A stretch of 9,430 bases of DNA, taken from assembly GCA_003140115.1 (NCBI GenBank), contig PLIQ01000277.1, positions 2,921-12,350 on the forward strand, written 5' to 3'. A program made the translations under genes and the position numbers. Positions 1-6,115 of the stretch are shown in pieces (position 1 is the stretch's first letter; each line of letters begins with the position of its first letter). The notes beneath the pieces are model-generated. The model searched no databases, was not told where the DNA came from, and saw nothing but the letters and a program-made list of their open reading frames with translations. The stretch comes from Actinomycetota bacterium. Its GTDB lineage: Bacteria > Actinomycetota > Actinomycetes > Streptosporangiales > Streptosporangiaceae.

Positions 1-1557
1 TACCAGCGACTGCTCCGCTGCGACGCCGCCGAGCTGCGCCGCAGGCTGCCGGGCGGGGACGAAGCGCTCGCCGGGCTCATCGCCAGCCTGGACGACGCGA
101 CGCTAGCGGCGGCGATCCGGAACCTCGGCGGGCATGACCTCAGTTCCCTGGACGAGGCATACCGGGCCATCGACGACAACCGGCCCACGCTGATCCTGGC
201 CTACACGATCAAGGGCTACAGCCTGCCCATCGAGGGGCACCCGCAGAACCACTCCGCGCTGCTGACCGCCGAGCAGATGCGGGAACTCGCGTCGCACCTG
301 GGCACCGATGCCGACCACCCCTGGTCCCGCTTCGCGCCGGACACCGCAGCCGGCCGGCTGTGCGCCGAGACGTCCTGGCGGCTGCGGCGCCCGGTGGTGC
401 CCGCGCAGGCTCCGCCCTATGTACCAACCGACCTCGGCCGCACGCCGTCCGGGGTGGCCACCACCCAGGCGGCGCTGGGCCGGGCCCTGCTTGACCTGAC
501 CCGGGAGGCGCCCGAAGCGGCCAGGCGGGTGGTGACGGTCAGCCCGGACGTCAGCTCCAGCACCAACCTCGGCGGATGGGTAAACAAGGTCGGCGTGTGG
601 TCGGCCCGCGAGCGGACCGACTGGTTCGCCGACGACGCCGAGACGATCCTGCACTGGCGGGAGAAGCCGACCGGGCAGCACATCGAGCTCGGCATCGCCG
701 AGACCAACCTGGTCGGGCTGATCGGGGAGCTCGGCGCGACCTGGAGCCGGTGGGCCCAGCCGCTGCTGCCGATCGGGGTGCTCTACGACCCGTTCGTGGA
801 GCGGGCGCTCGAGCCATGGTCGTTCGGGATCTATGCGGGCGGCCAGTCGATCCTGGTCGGCACGCCGTCCGGTGTCTCGCTCGCCCCAGAAGGCGGCGCG
901 CACCAGTCGATCACCACGCCGTCGATCGGGATCGAACAGCCGGGGTGTGTCGCCTACGAGCCGGCCTTCGCCATCGACACCGAATGGTGCCTGCTGGCCA
1001 GCCTAGCCCGGCTGGGCCGCCCCGACGGCAGCTCGGCCTACCTGCGCCTGTCCACTCGCCCGGTCAGCCAGAAACTGGCCGGCGTGCCCGCCGATCCCGC
1101 GGCCAGGGAACGGCGCCGCCGCCAGGTCGTGGCGGGCGCCTACCCGCTGCGGCGGACCGCTGCGCCGAAGGTCACCATCGCGGCCATGGGCGCGGTCGTG
1201 CCGGAGGCACTGGCCGCCGCGGAGCGGCTCTCCGCGGCCGGCTTGCCCGCCGACGTCGTCTGCGTCACCAGCCCGGGCCTGATCTTCCAGGCCCTGCGCG
1301 TCCGGCAGGGACTTGCGGCCGGGGGAGAGACGTGGATCCTGGACCAGGCCTTCCCCGTCACCCGGGCTACGCCGCTGGTGACCGTCCTGGACGGGCACCC
1401 GCACACGCTGGCCTTCCTGGCCACCATCAACCGCGTCCCGCACGCCGCGCTCGGCGTGGCCCAGTTCGGCCAGTCCGGCTCGATCGAGGACCTGTACCGG
1501 TACAACGGCCTCGACACCGACAGCATCATCCGCGCCGCCCTCGACCTGGTCCCCTAG
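1..1557 (+). CDS. Homodimeric pyruvate dehydrogenase E1 / transketolase-like TPP enzyme (C-terminal part)
   Basis: The reading frame is open from base 1 to a TAG at 1555-1557, so the start lies outside the window and 518 residues are visible. Residues 60-85 (AYTIKGYSLPIEGHPQNHSA) match the end of the TPP-binding domain of homodimeric 2-oxoacid dehydrogenase E1 and transketolase. The pyrimidine-binding domain follows from about residue 142 (GRTPSGVATTQAALGRALLD). The Glu in ELGIAETN (codon 700-702, fragment residue 234) corresponds to the catalytic Glu that activates the TPP aminopyrimidine ring. A transketolase C-terminal domain follows from about residue 385 (VTIAAMGAVVPEALAAAERL). The likely role is decarboxylation of pyruvate or another 2-oxoacid in the cytosol. 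The sequence is clearly diverged from standard AceE, so substrate and partner E2 are uncertain and no symbol is given. No E2 or E3 gene is visible downstream; a gene-free region follows. Confidence 0.85.
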   Translation, partial: YQRLLRCDAAELRRRLPGGDEALAGLIASLDDATLAAAIRNLGGHDLSSLDEAYRAIDDNRPTLILAYTIKGYSLPIEGHPQNHSALLTAEQMRELASHLGTDADHPWSRFAPDTAAGRLCAETSWRLRRPVVPAQAPPYVPTDLGRTPSGVATTQAALGRALLDLTREAPEAARRVVTVSPDVSSSTNLGGWVNKVGVWSARERTDWFADDAETILHWREKPTGQHIELGIAETNLVGLIGELGATWSRWAQPLLPIGVLYDPFVERALEPWSFGIYAGGQSILVGTPSGVSLAPEGGAHQSITTPSIGIEQPGCVAYEPAFAIDTEWCLLASLARLGRPDGSSAYLRLSTRPVSQKLAGVPADPAARERRRRQVVAGAYPLRRTAAPKVTIAAMGAVVPEALAAAERLSAAGLPADVVCVTSPGLIFQALRVRQGLAAGGETWILDQAFPVTRATPLVTVLDGHPHTLAFLATINRVPHAALGVAQFGQSGSIEDLYRYNGLDTDSIIRAALDLVP

Positions 1558-1560
1558 CAC

Positions 1561-1597
1561 GCCCGGAGCCGTTGACGAACGCAGAGCTAGCTCGGGC
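1561..1597 (+). terminator. Possible stem-loop just after the E1 gene
   Basis: GCCCGGAGC (1561-1569) can pair with GCTCGGGC (1590-1597), giving an 8 bp stem with one bulged G and a 20-base loop, starting three bases after the TAG. A perfect 10 bp palindrome GAGCTAGCTC (1584-1593) overlaps the right arm. There is no T tract, so this is at best a weak or factor-assisted terminator. Confidence 0.25.
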
Positions 1598-1785
1598 ACC
1601 TCAGGTCCCGCGTGCCTGCCGCCTGACCGTCGAAGCCACGGTGGTTCTGCGACGCCCGTGGCCAGCGCTGCTGCCGGTACCAGCCGCGCGGGCTGCGGCC
1701 CGGCCCGAAAGGGCAATCAAGATCGTGGATCGGCCCTCGGACTCGGCGCCGCAGCACGCACATCCGCCGCTTCCGTCACATTTCC

Positions 1786-1819
1786 GTGGTTGATTCGGGT
1801 TTCGTGGTCGATCCGGGGT
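1786..1819 (+). repeat. Left outer inverted-repeat arm (two 14-mers, 18 bp period)
   Basis: Two direct copies of a GTGGTYGATYCGGG-like 14-mer begin at 1786 and 1804. The whole 34 bp arm aligns without gaps to the reverse complement of 2126-2159 with 25 of 34 identities by eye; eight of the nine differences are transitions. It could be the end of a small mobile element or a paired operator; its function is unknown. Confidence 0.5.
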
Positions 1820-1925
1820 CTCCCAGAGCCATATGCCAAGTCCGAACGCGTCCGCCTCGGCCGTGGGCTGGTCATTGAGGTCACGATGCCGCTGACAGCG
1901 GTCGCTCCGTCCGCCCGGCGTCAAG

Positions 1926-2007
1926 ATCCGGGAGTATATGGGCTTACGGGAGCGGTTTGTGCACTATAGACCCCCAAACCCTCCCATAGGCCCCAATCCT
2001 CCCGGAT
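1926..2007. repeat. Inner imperfect inverted repeat (33-34 bp arms, 15-base loop)
   Basis: The left arm 1926-1959 begins ATCCGGGAG and ends GGTTTG. The reverse complement of the right arm 1975-2007 begins ATCCGGGAG and ends GGTTTG. The arms match at 28 of 34 aligned positions with one single-base gap. The central 15 bases, 1960-1974, include GTGCAC and CTATAG. The RNA would fold into a long hairpin and the DNA could form a cruciform. Its centre (about 1966.5) lies 6 bp from that of the outer repeat (1972.5), so the two are nested. It has no T tract, so it is not a standard terminator. Confidence 0.6.
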
Positions 2008-2125
2008 AACCGGTCCCGGGGCGAGACGGCTGAGTCAGGCGGGGCTACCGGTACGACGGTGGTCGTATGGAGGCTCGTCTGGTGCCGTGTATCCGGATTC
2101 CGCGGCGTATCCGGTGCGCCCCAGC

Positions 2126-2159
2126 ACCCTCAATCAACCGCGGAGCCTGAATCAACCGC
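2126..2159 (-). repeat. Right outer inverted-repeat arm (two 14-mers, 18 bp period)
   Basis: On the minus strand this arm reads as two copies of GCGGTTGATT followed by CAGG or GAGG, starting at 2159 and 2141, exactly 18 bp apart. On the plus strand the visible signature is AATCAACCGC at 2132-2141 and 2150-2159. It is the partner of the arm at 1786-1819, and together they bracket 374 bp. Confidence 0.5.
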
Positions 2160-2492
2160 AATGACCGGAGAGCTCCTCCGCCTGCCGTGACGCCAGCGAT
2201 GTCCTGTGATGACTGTGACGAGCGCGGGCAGGTCGGAGCTGTCACACGATCATCGTCGCCTCTATGGTCAGCCGACGGGCGGGCCGGATAGTGGCACAGC
2301 TGACGCGTTTCCCTCTTGCGGGGGCTGTGTGCCCCAGCGCGGCTGCCCGTCAGTGACTGTGGCGCACCAGGTCGACGGTCCGGCCGGGCCCGTAATGGGC
2401 GCGGAGTCCAGCGTCGCCCGTGCGATCCTCAGCGCGATCCCGGTAGCGAGCGATCCGCGCCACCCTTGACCTCCAGTAGCATTTTCGTCCGT

Positions 2493-2499
2493 AGGGAGG
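2493..2499 (+). promoter_or_regulatory. Ribosome binding site of the LanC-like gene
   Basis: AGGGAGG with GGAGG at 2495-2499 lies five bases before the GTG at 2505. It is the strongest Shine-Dalgarno match on the plus strand here and decides the start of the downstream gene over upstream in-frame codons. Confidence 0.75.
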
Positions 2500-2504
2500 G
2501 TACC

Positions 2505-3791
2505 GTGCGTTACCTCGCGGCGGCCGAACAGGCCGGGAACTGGCTGCTGGCCACGGCGCAGCGGAGCCCGCAGGGCTGGTCCTGGCCGGTTCAGCCGGGT
2601 ATCTCCGCCGCGGTCGTGCCCGGCCTGGGCTGGGGTACCGCTGGCCCGACGATGTTCTTCGTTGAGGCGTTCCGGACCACCGGCGACGAACGCTGGCTGT
2701 CCGCCGCCCGGGCCGGCGCGCGGTGGATGGACGCGCACCTCGAGGAGTCCAGCCGGTCCTGGGCAGGATGCGGGCTGTTCACCGGAGTCGGCGGCTGGGC
2801 CGTGGTGCTGCACGAACTGGCCGCCGCGGCGCGCGACGAGCAGGCCAGCGGCCTGGCCCGGCGGGTGCTCGAGACGGTCGCGGCGCACGCGTCGGTCGAC
2901 GGCGACGGGGTGCACTGGCATGACCTGACCGAAATGGTGTGGGGCACGGCCGGCATCGGGTGTCTCATGCTGACGCTGGGCGCCGACTACCTCGGCCCGG
3001 CCGCTGTGGACCTGGCGGTCCGGGCGGGTGACTGGCTGCTGGGCCAGGCCGAGGCCGCACCCACGGGTATCCGGTGGTCCCTGGGCCGCGCGTACGAGGC
3101 CGAACGCCCCGACGACCAGCGCCGCTTCCCGAACTTCGCGCACGGGGCGGCGGGCATCGGGTTCTTCCTGGCCCGGTTGGCGCAGGTGACCGGCGAGCGG
3201 CGGTTCCTGGCGGCCAGCCTGGCCGCGACCGAGTGGATCATGACGACCGTCCGCACCGATCAGGACACCTGTGCCGCGTTTCATCACGATCCCGGCGGCA
3301 CCGAGCTGTTCACCCTGGGCTGGTGCCACGGGCCGCCGGGGCTCGGCTGGCTGTTCCGGCAGCTGGAGCTCAGCACGGGCGAGGCCAGCTGGCGGCCCTG
3401 GCTCCGCCGCGCCGCCCGGGCCGACCTCATCAGCGGGATCCCGGCCCGGCGCGAGCCCGGGTTCTGGGACAACGTCGCCCGCTGCTGCGGCTCGGCGGGA
3501 GTCGCCGAGTACTTCCTCGACCTGCACCGCCTTGAAGGCCAGCCCGGCGACCTGGCCTTCGCGGTCACCCTGGTGGACGACATCCTCGACCGGGCCATCG
3601 CCGATGGCAGTGGGATGCGGTGGTCCAACTACGAGTTCCGGTCGCCGGAGCCGGATCTCCCGCCCGAGACGACCTACCTGCAGGGGGCGCCCGGCATCGG
3701 CTCCACGCTGCTGCGCCTGCACCGCCACCTGGCCGGGAACCCGTGGACGGTGGACTGGCCGCACGCTCCGGCCTGGACCGGGTTAGCCTAG
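2505..3791 (+). CDS. LanC-like lanthionine cyclase-family protein with CCG zinc motif
   Basis: The GTG start at 2505 follows a strong ribosome binding site; the product is 428 residues, typical for stand-alone LanC/LanCL proteins (about 400-430). Seven Gly-rich toroid motifs mark the seven-fold alpha/alpha barrel: WGTAG (43-47), GVGGW (94-98), WGTAG (146-150), HGAAG (213-217), CHGPPG (274-279), CCGSAG (327-332) and QGAPG (393-397). Known family residues align well: His213 with NisC His212, and Cys274 and Cys327 with NisC zinc ligands Cys284 and Cys330. The third ligand, His331 in NisC, is here Cys328, which predicts a Cys-Cys-Cys zinc site as in ProcM-type enzymes. The Arg normally four residues before the first Cys ligand (NisC Arg280) appears to be Thr270. 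The family adds thiols to dehydroamino acids or, in LanCL proteins, to other electrophiles. No dehydratase or clear precursor is visible, so the substrate is unknown. A histidine kinase gene follows after 18-45 bases and is probably co-transcribed. Confidence 0.85.
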   Translation: MRYLAAAEQAGNWLLATAQRSPQGWSWPVQPGISAAVVPGLGWGTAGPTMFFVEAFRTTGDERWLSAARAGARWMDAHLEESSRSWAGCGLFTGVGGWAVVLHELAAAARDEQASGLARRVLETVAAHASVDGDGVHWHDLTEMVWGTAGIGCLMLTLGADYLGPAAVDLAVRAGDWLLGQAEAAPTGIRWSLGRAYEAERPDDQRRFPNFAHGAAGIGFFLARLAQVTGERRFLAASLAATEWIMTTVRTDQDTCAAFHHDPGGTELFTLGWCHGPPGLGWLFRQLELSTGEASWRPWLRRAARADLISGIPARREPGFWDNVARCCGSAGVAEYFLDLHRLEGQPGDLAFAVTLVDDILDRAIADGSGMRWSNYEFRSPEPDLPPETTYLQGAPGIGSTLLRLHRHLAGNPWTVDWPHAPAWTGLA

Positions 3792-3836
3792 CCAGCTCGG
3801 CCGTATGGGGTGCCTAGACGAACCGCCATCAATAGG

Positions 3837-5060
3837 ATGTACCCCACCGAACCAGGTCAGAACAGCAGCGCTCCCGTCGAAGATCAGGTGAAGATCGTGC
3901 GGACGCAGGATCGCAGTCGCGAGGTCCAGCGAACCGCGCCCGCGCTCGGCACCGACGTCCGCGGGGTCCACGTCCTGCCCACGCTGCGGATCAGCCTGCA
4001 GCGGATCCGCCCGGCGTCACCGGATATCGCCTGGGCGGTATTCGTCGGCCTCAACCTGGTCGCCATGCGCGTGCTGTCGAACTGGCAGACGGTGCCGTTC
4101 CTGGCCATCTGGATCAGCTTGACGGTGATCTACGGGTTCCGGCTGTGGCGCCTGCAGCCCACCATCTTGACCTGGGCCGCCGTGACGCTGGCCACCGGTG
4201 GCATCATCTTCGTGCAAGTTCTCAAGGGCCAGCAAGACGCCGACTACCTGGCCGAAGTCCCGCTGATCTCGCTGATGTTCCTGGTCATGGTGTGGCACGG
4301 CCGACGACGGCTGGCTGCCACCCAGGAGCGGCTGACGGCCATGGAACAGGTGCAGCGGATCTCCCAGGAGAACGTCCGGCTCCTGGAGCAGCAGCGCCAG
4401 TTCCTCCAGGACGCCTCGCACGAGCTGGGTACCCCGATCACCGTGGCCCTCGGCCACGCCGAGCTGATCGAGCGGGCCACCGTCAATGAGACGGTGGCCG
4501 CGGACGCCCGGGTGGTGACCGGCGAACTGGCCCGGCTGCGCCGGCTGACCAACCGGCTGCTCCTGCTGGCCTCGGCCGGGACCCCGGACTTCCTGCACGT
4601 GACTCCGGTATCGGCCGATGCGCTGGTCCTGGACGCCCTGGAACGCTGGGGCAACGCCCCGCGCCGCTGGCGGCTGGGGGAGGTGGCCGAGGCGACCGTG
4701 CTCGGCGACAGCGACCGCCTCGTCGCCGCACTGGACGCGCTACTGGAGAACGCCGTCGCTCATACCGAGCCGGGCGACCTGATCGAGGTCAGCGTCGGTC
4801 TCGAGGGCCGGAACGTGGTCCTGGCCGTGACCGATTCGGGCTGCGGGATGCCGCCCACCGAGCTCGACCGCATCTTCCGCCGGTTCAGCCGCGCCCAGCC
4901 GTACCGCAACCGCGAGGCCGGCGGGTTCGGACTCGGCCTGCCCATCGTGCAGGCCATCGCCGAAGCCCACCACGGGTCGGTCCGGGTCCGCAGCGCCAGC
5001 GGCGAGGGCTCCACGTTCGAGCTGGTCATCCCCGCCGTCCCCGACGCCCTGGCCAGCTGA
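3837..5060 (+). CDS. Membrane sensor histidine kinase (orphan)
   Basis: From ATG 3837 the protein has 407 residues. A 60-residue basic N-terminal tail precedes four hydrophobic segments (about 63-80, 85-101, 110-129, 138-153), with loops too short for an extracellular sensor domain. A Gln/Glu/Arg-rich coiled coil follows at 159-190. The H-box has phospho-acceptor His195 in DASHELGTPIT, the N-box LLENAVAH has Asn305, the G1 box starts at Asp333 (DSGCGMP), and the G2 box GGFGLGLPI lies near 362-370. It should autophosphorylate and pass phosphate to a response regulator, but none is in the window. The H-box has Gly where Arg is usual (HELRTP). The start is uncertain: GTG 3810 adds nine residues and GTG 3888 would shorten the tail, and none has a good ribosome binding site. 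Closeness to the LanC-like gene suggests a shared transcript. The sensed signal may lie in the membrane or in a partner protein; that is inference. Confidence 0.88.
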   Translation: MYPTEPGQNSSAPVEDQVKIVRTQDRSREVQRTAPALGTDVRGVHVLPTLRISLQRIRPASPDIAWAVFVGLNLVAMRVLSNWQTVPFLAIWISLTVIYGFRLWRLQPTILTWAAVTLATGGIIFVQVLKGQQDADYLAEVPLISLMFLVMVWHGRRRLAATQERLTAMEQVQRISQENVRLLEQQRQFLQDASHELGTPITVALGHAELIERATVNETVAADARVVTGELARLRRLTNRLLLLASAGTPDFLHVTPVSADALVLDALERWGNAPRRWRLGEVAEATVLGDSDRLVAALDALLENAVAHTEPGDLIEVSVGLEGRNVVLAVTDSGCGMPPTELDRIFRRFSRAQPYRNREAGGFGLGLPIVQAIAEAHHGSVRVRSASGEGSTFELVIPAVPDALAS

Positions 5061-5075
5061 CCTGCGGCAGTTGCA

Positions 5076-5081
5076 TAGCCT
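5076..5081 (+). promoter_or_regulatory. Possible -10 element of a leaderless promoter
   Basis: TAGCCT fits the actinobacterial TANNNT -10 pattern and ends five bases before the GTG at 5087. That gene has no recognisable Shine-Dalgarno sequence, so a leaderless transcript starting at or near the GTG is plausible. Translational coupling to the kinase, which ends 26 bases upstream, is the alternative. Confidence 0.25.
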
Positions 5082-5086
5082 GAACT

Positions 5087-6115
5087 GTGTTCGCGTTCAA
5101 GGCCGCCATCGTGGTCCTGGTCCTGTTCGTGGCCGGGGTGCTGCGCGATCGTCGCAGCTTCGCCAACGCGGTCCTGCTCGGTCTCGCGCTCGCGCTGCTC
5201 GCGCTCGGGGCGTCGGAGCGGCTGGCCAGGGCGCATGACGCGGCGAGCAGGCTGGTGCTGCTGGCGGTGTTCGCGTTGGTAGCCGTCGTCCCGTTCCTCG
5301 CCGCCGCGTACCTGGTGGTGAACGGGGTGACGATGGTGCGCCGGGAAAGCTTCCGGCCGGCCAACCTGCTGTCGCTTCTGGTCGGCCCGGCCATCCTCGC
5401 CGTCATCGGGTTCAGGCTGGCGACACCGTTCACCGGCTCGGGCGAACTGGTCCTGTCGGCCACGATCATCATGCTGCTGTTCGCCTACGTCTCGTTCCAG
5501 TGCGTCTCGTTCGTGCTGTACGCCTTCCTGTATGGCCGCCTGTCCGTAACACGCAACGCCGACTTCGTCGTGGTGCTCGGCTCGGGGCTGCTCGATGGCG
5601 GGCGGGTCCCGCCGCTGCTGGCCAGCAGGCTGGACCGGGGTTACGCGGTCTACCGGGCCCTGGTGGTGCGAGGCGGTGACCCGGTGCTGGTCGTTTCCGG
5701 CGGCAAGGGCAGCGACGAGCGGATCTCCGAGGCCGATGCGATGGCCGGCTACCTGGCCGCGCGCGGCTTTCCCGTGGACCGGATCGAGCGTGAGGACCAG
5801 TCAGCGAGCACCGAGGAGAACCTGGTCAACAGCCAGGCGATTATGGACCGCCTCCGCCCGGATGCCACGTGCGTGATCGTGACCAGCAACTTCCACGTGT
5901 TCCGTACGGCGATGATCGCCCGCCGCCTCGGCGTCCGCGGCGAGGTAACCGGCGCGCGCACCGCCGGCTACTACTGGCCGAGCGCCACCCTGCGCGAGTT
6001 CGCCGCCGTCTTCGTCAGCTACAAGGCAGTCAACCTGGCCGTCTGCTTCGCCCTCGTCGCGGTCCCGGTCATGGTCACCCTGCTGCACCATCCTTACACC
6101 GCGCCGAGCAGGTAG
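5087..6115 (+). CDS. Membrane-anchored YdcF/DUF218-domain protein
   Basis: 342 residues from GTG 5087 to TAG 6113-6115. The N-terminal half is membrane: hydrophobic segments lie at about 4-19, 27-43, 55-80, 93-113 and 121-148, and another at about 311-333 near the C-terminus. Between them is a DUF218 (YdcF/SanA/ElyC) domain at about 158-300. It is recognised by VVVLGSGLLDGGRVPPLLASR (159-180 region), VVSGGKGSDERISEADAM, the acidic STEENLVNS motif, and IVTSNFHVFRTAMIARRLG. Relatives are tied to envelope and peptidoglycan maintenance or undecaprenyl-phosphate metabolism (ElyC, SanA), but the reaction is not settled, so no specific function is claimed. The gene starts 26 bases after the kinase stop. 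Its last 22 bases overlap the end of the convergent antiporter gene. Confidence 0.82.
   Translation: MFAFKAAIVVLVLFVAGVLRDRRSFANAVLLGLALALLALGASERLARAHDAASRLVLLAVFALVAVVPFLAAAYLVVNGVTMVRRESFRPANLLSLLVGPAILAVIGFRLATPFTGSGELVLSATIIMLLFAYVSFQCVSFVLYAFLYGRLSVTRNADFVVVLGSGLLDGGRVPPLLASRLDRGYAVYRALVVRGGDPVLVVSGGKGSDERISEADAMAGYLAARGFPVDRIEREDQSASTEENLVNSQAIMDRLRPDATCVIVTSNFHVFRTAMIARRLGVRGEVTGARTAGYYWPSATLREFAAVFVSYKAVNLAVCFALVAVPVMVTLLHHPYTAPSR

Larger units (their letters stand above)
1558..2504. other. Gene-free stretch with repeats and hairpins
   Basis: No open frame here has the strong G/C third-position bias of the neighbouring genes, none has a good ribosome binding site, and base composition is more mixed, especially at 1770-2010. 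The stretch holds the outer inverted repeat (1786-1819 and 2126-2159), the inner inverted repeat (1926-2007), GTATCCGG at 2089 and again at 2107, and small hairpins. The hairpins are GCCC-GAAA-GGGC at 1703-1714, with a GNRA tetraloop, and GGGGC-TGTGT-GCCCC at 2321-2335. The most gene-like frame, 2206-2469, is treated as a weak finding. The region probably contains the promoter of the LanC-like gene, but no clear -35/-10 pair could be fixed. Confidence 0.6.

Noticed and set aside
576..1793. Plus-strand frame overlapping the E1 gene and running into the gene-free region
   Set aside because: Arg/Gly/Ala/Pro-rich shadow frame; the E1 frame has recognisable domains and catalytic residues.
1658..1969. 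103-codon plus-strand frame in the gene-free region
   Set aside because: No ribosome binding site, no third-position G/C bias, no recognisable domain, and it runs through both inverted-repeat arms.
2466..2494. TTGACC followed 17 bases later by CCGTAG as a promoter for the LanC-like gene
   Set aside because: The -10 match is poor and transcription would begin within the ribosome binding site, so it cannot be supported.
2268..3764. Minus-strand open frame of about 500 codons opposite the LanC-like gene
   Set aside because: Low-complexity Pro/Gly/Arg/Gln translation; the plus strand carries seven LanC toroid motifs and a strong ribosome binding site.
2505..3791. Calling a complete lanthipeptide gene cluster
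   Set aside because: Only a cyclase-like protein is present; no dehydratase, LanM/LanKC fusion, transporter or convincing precursor is visible.
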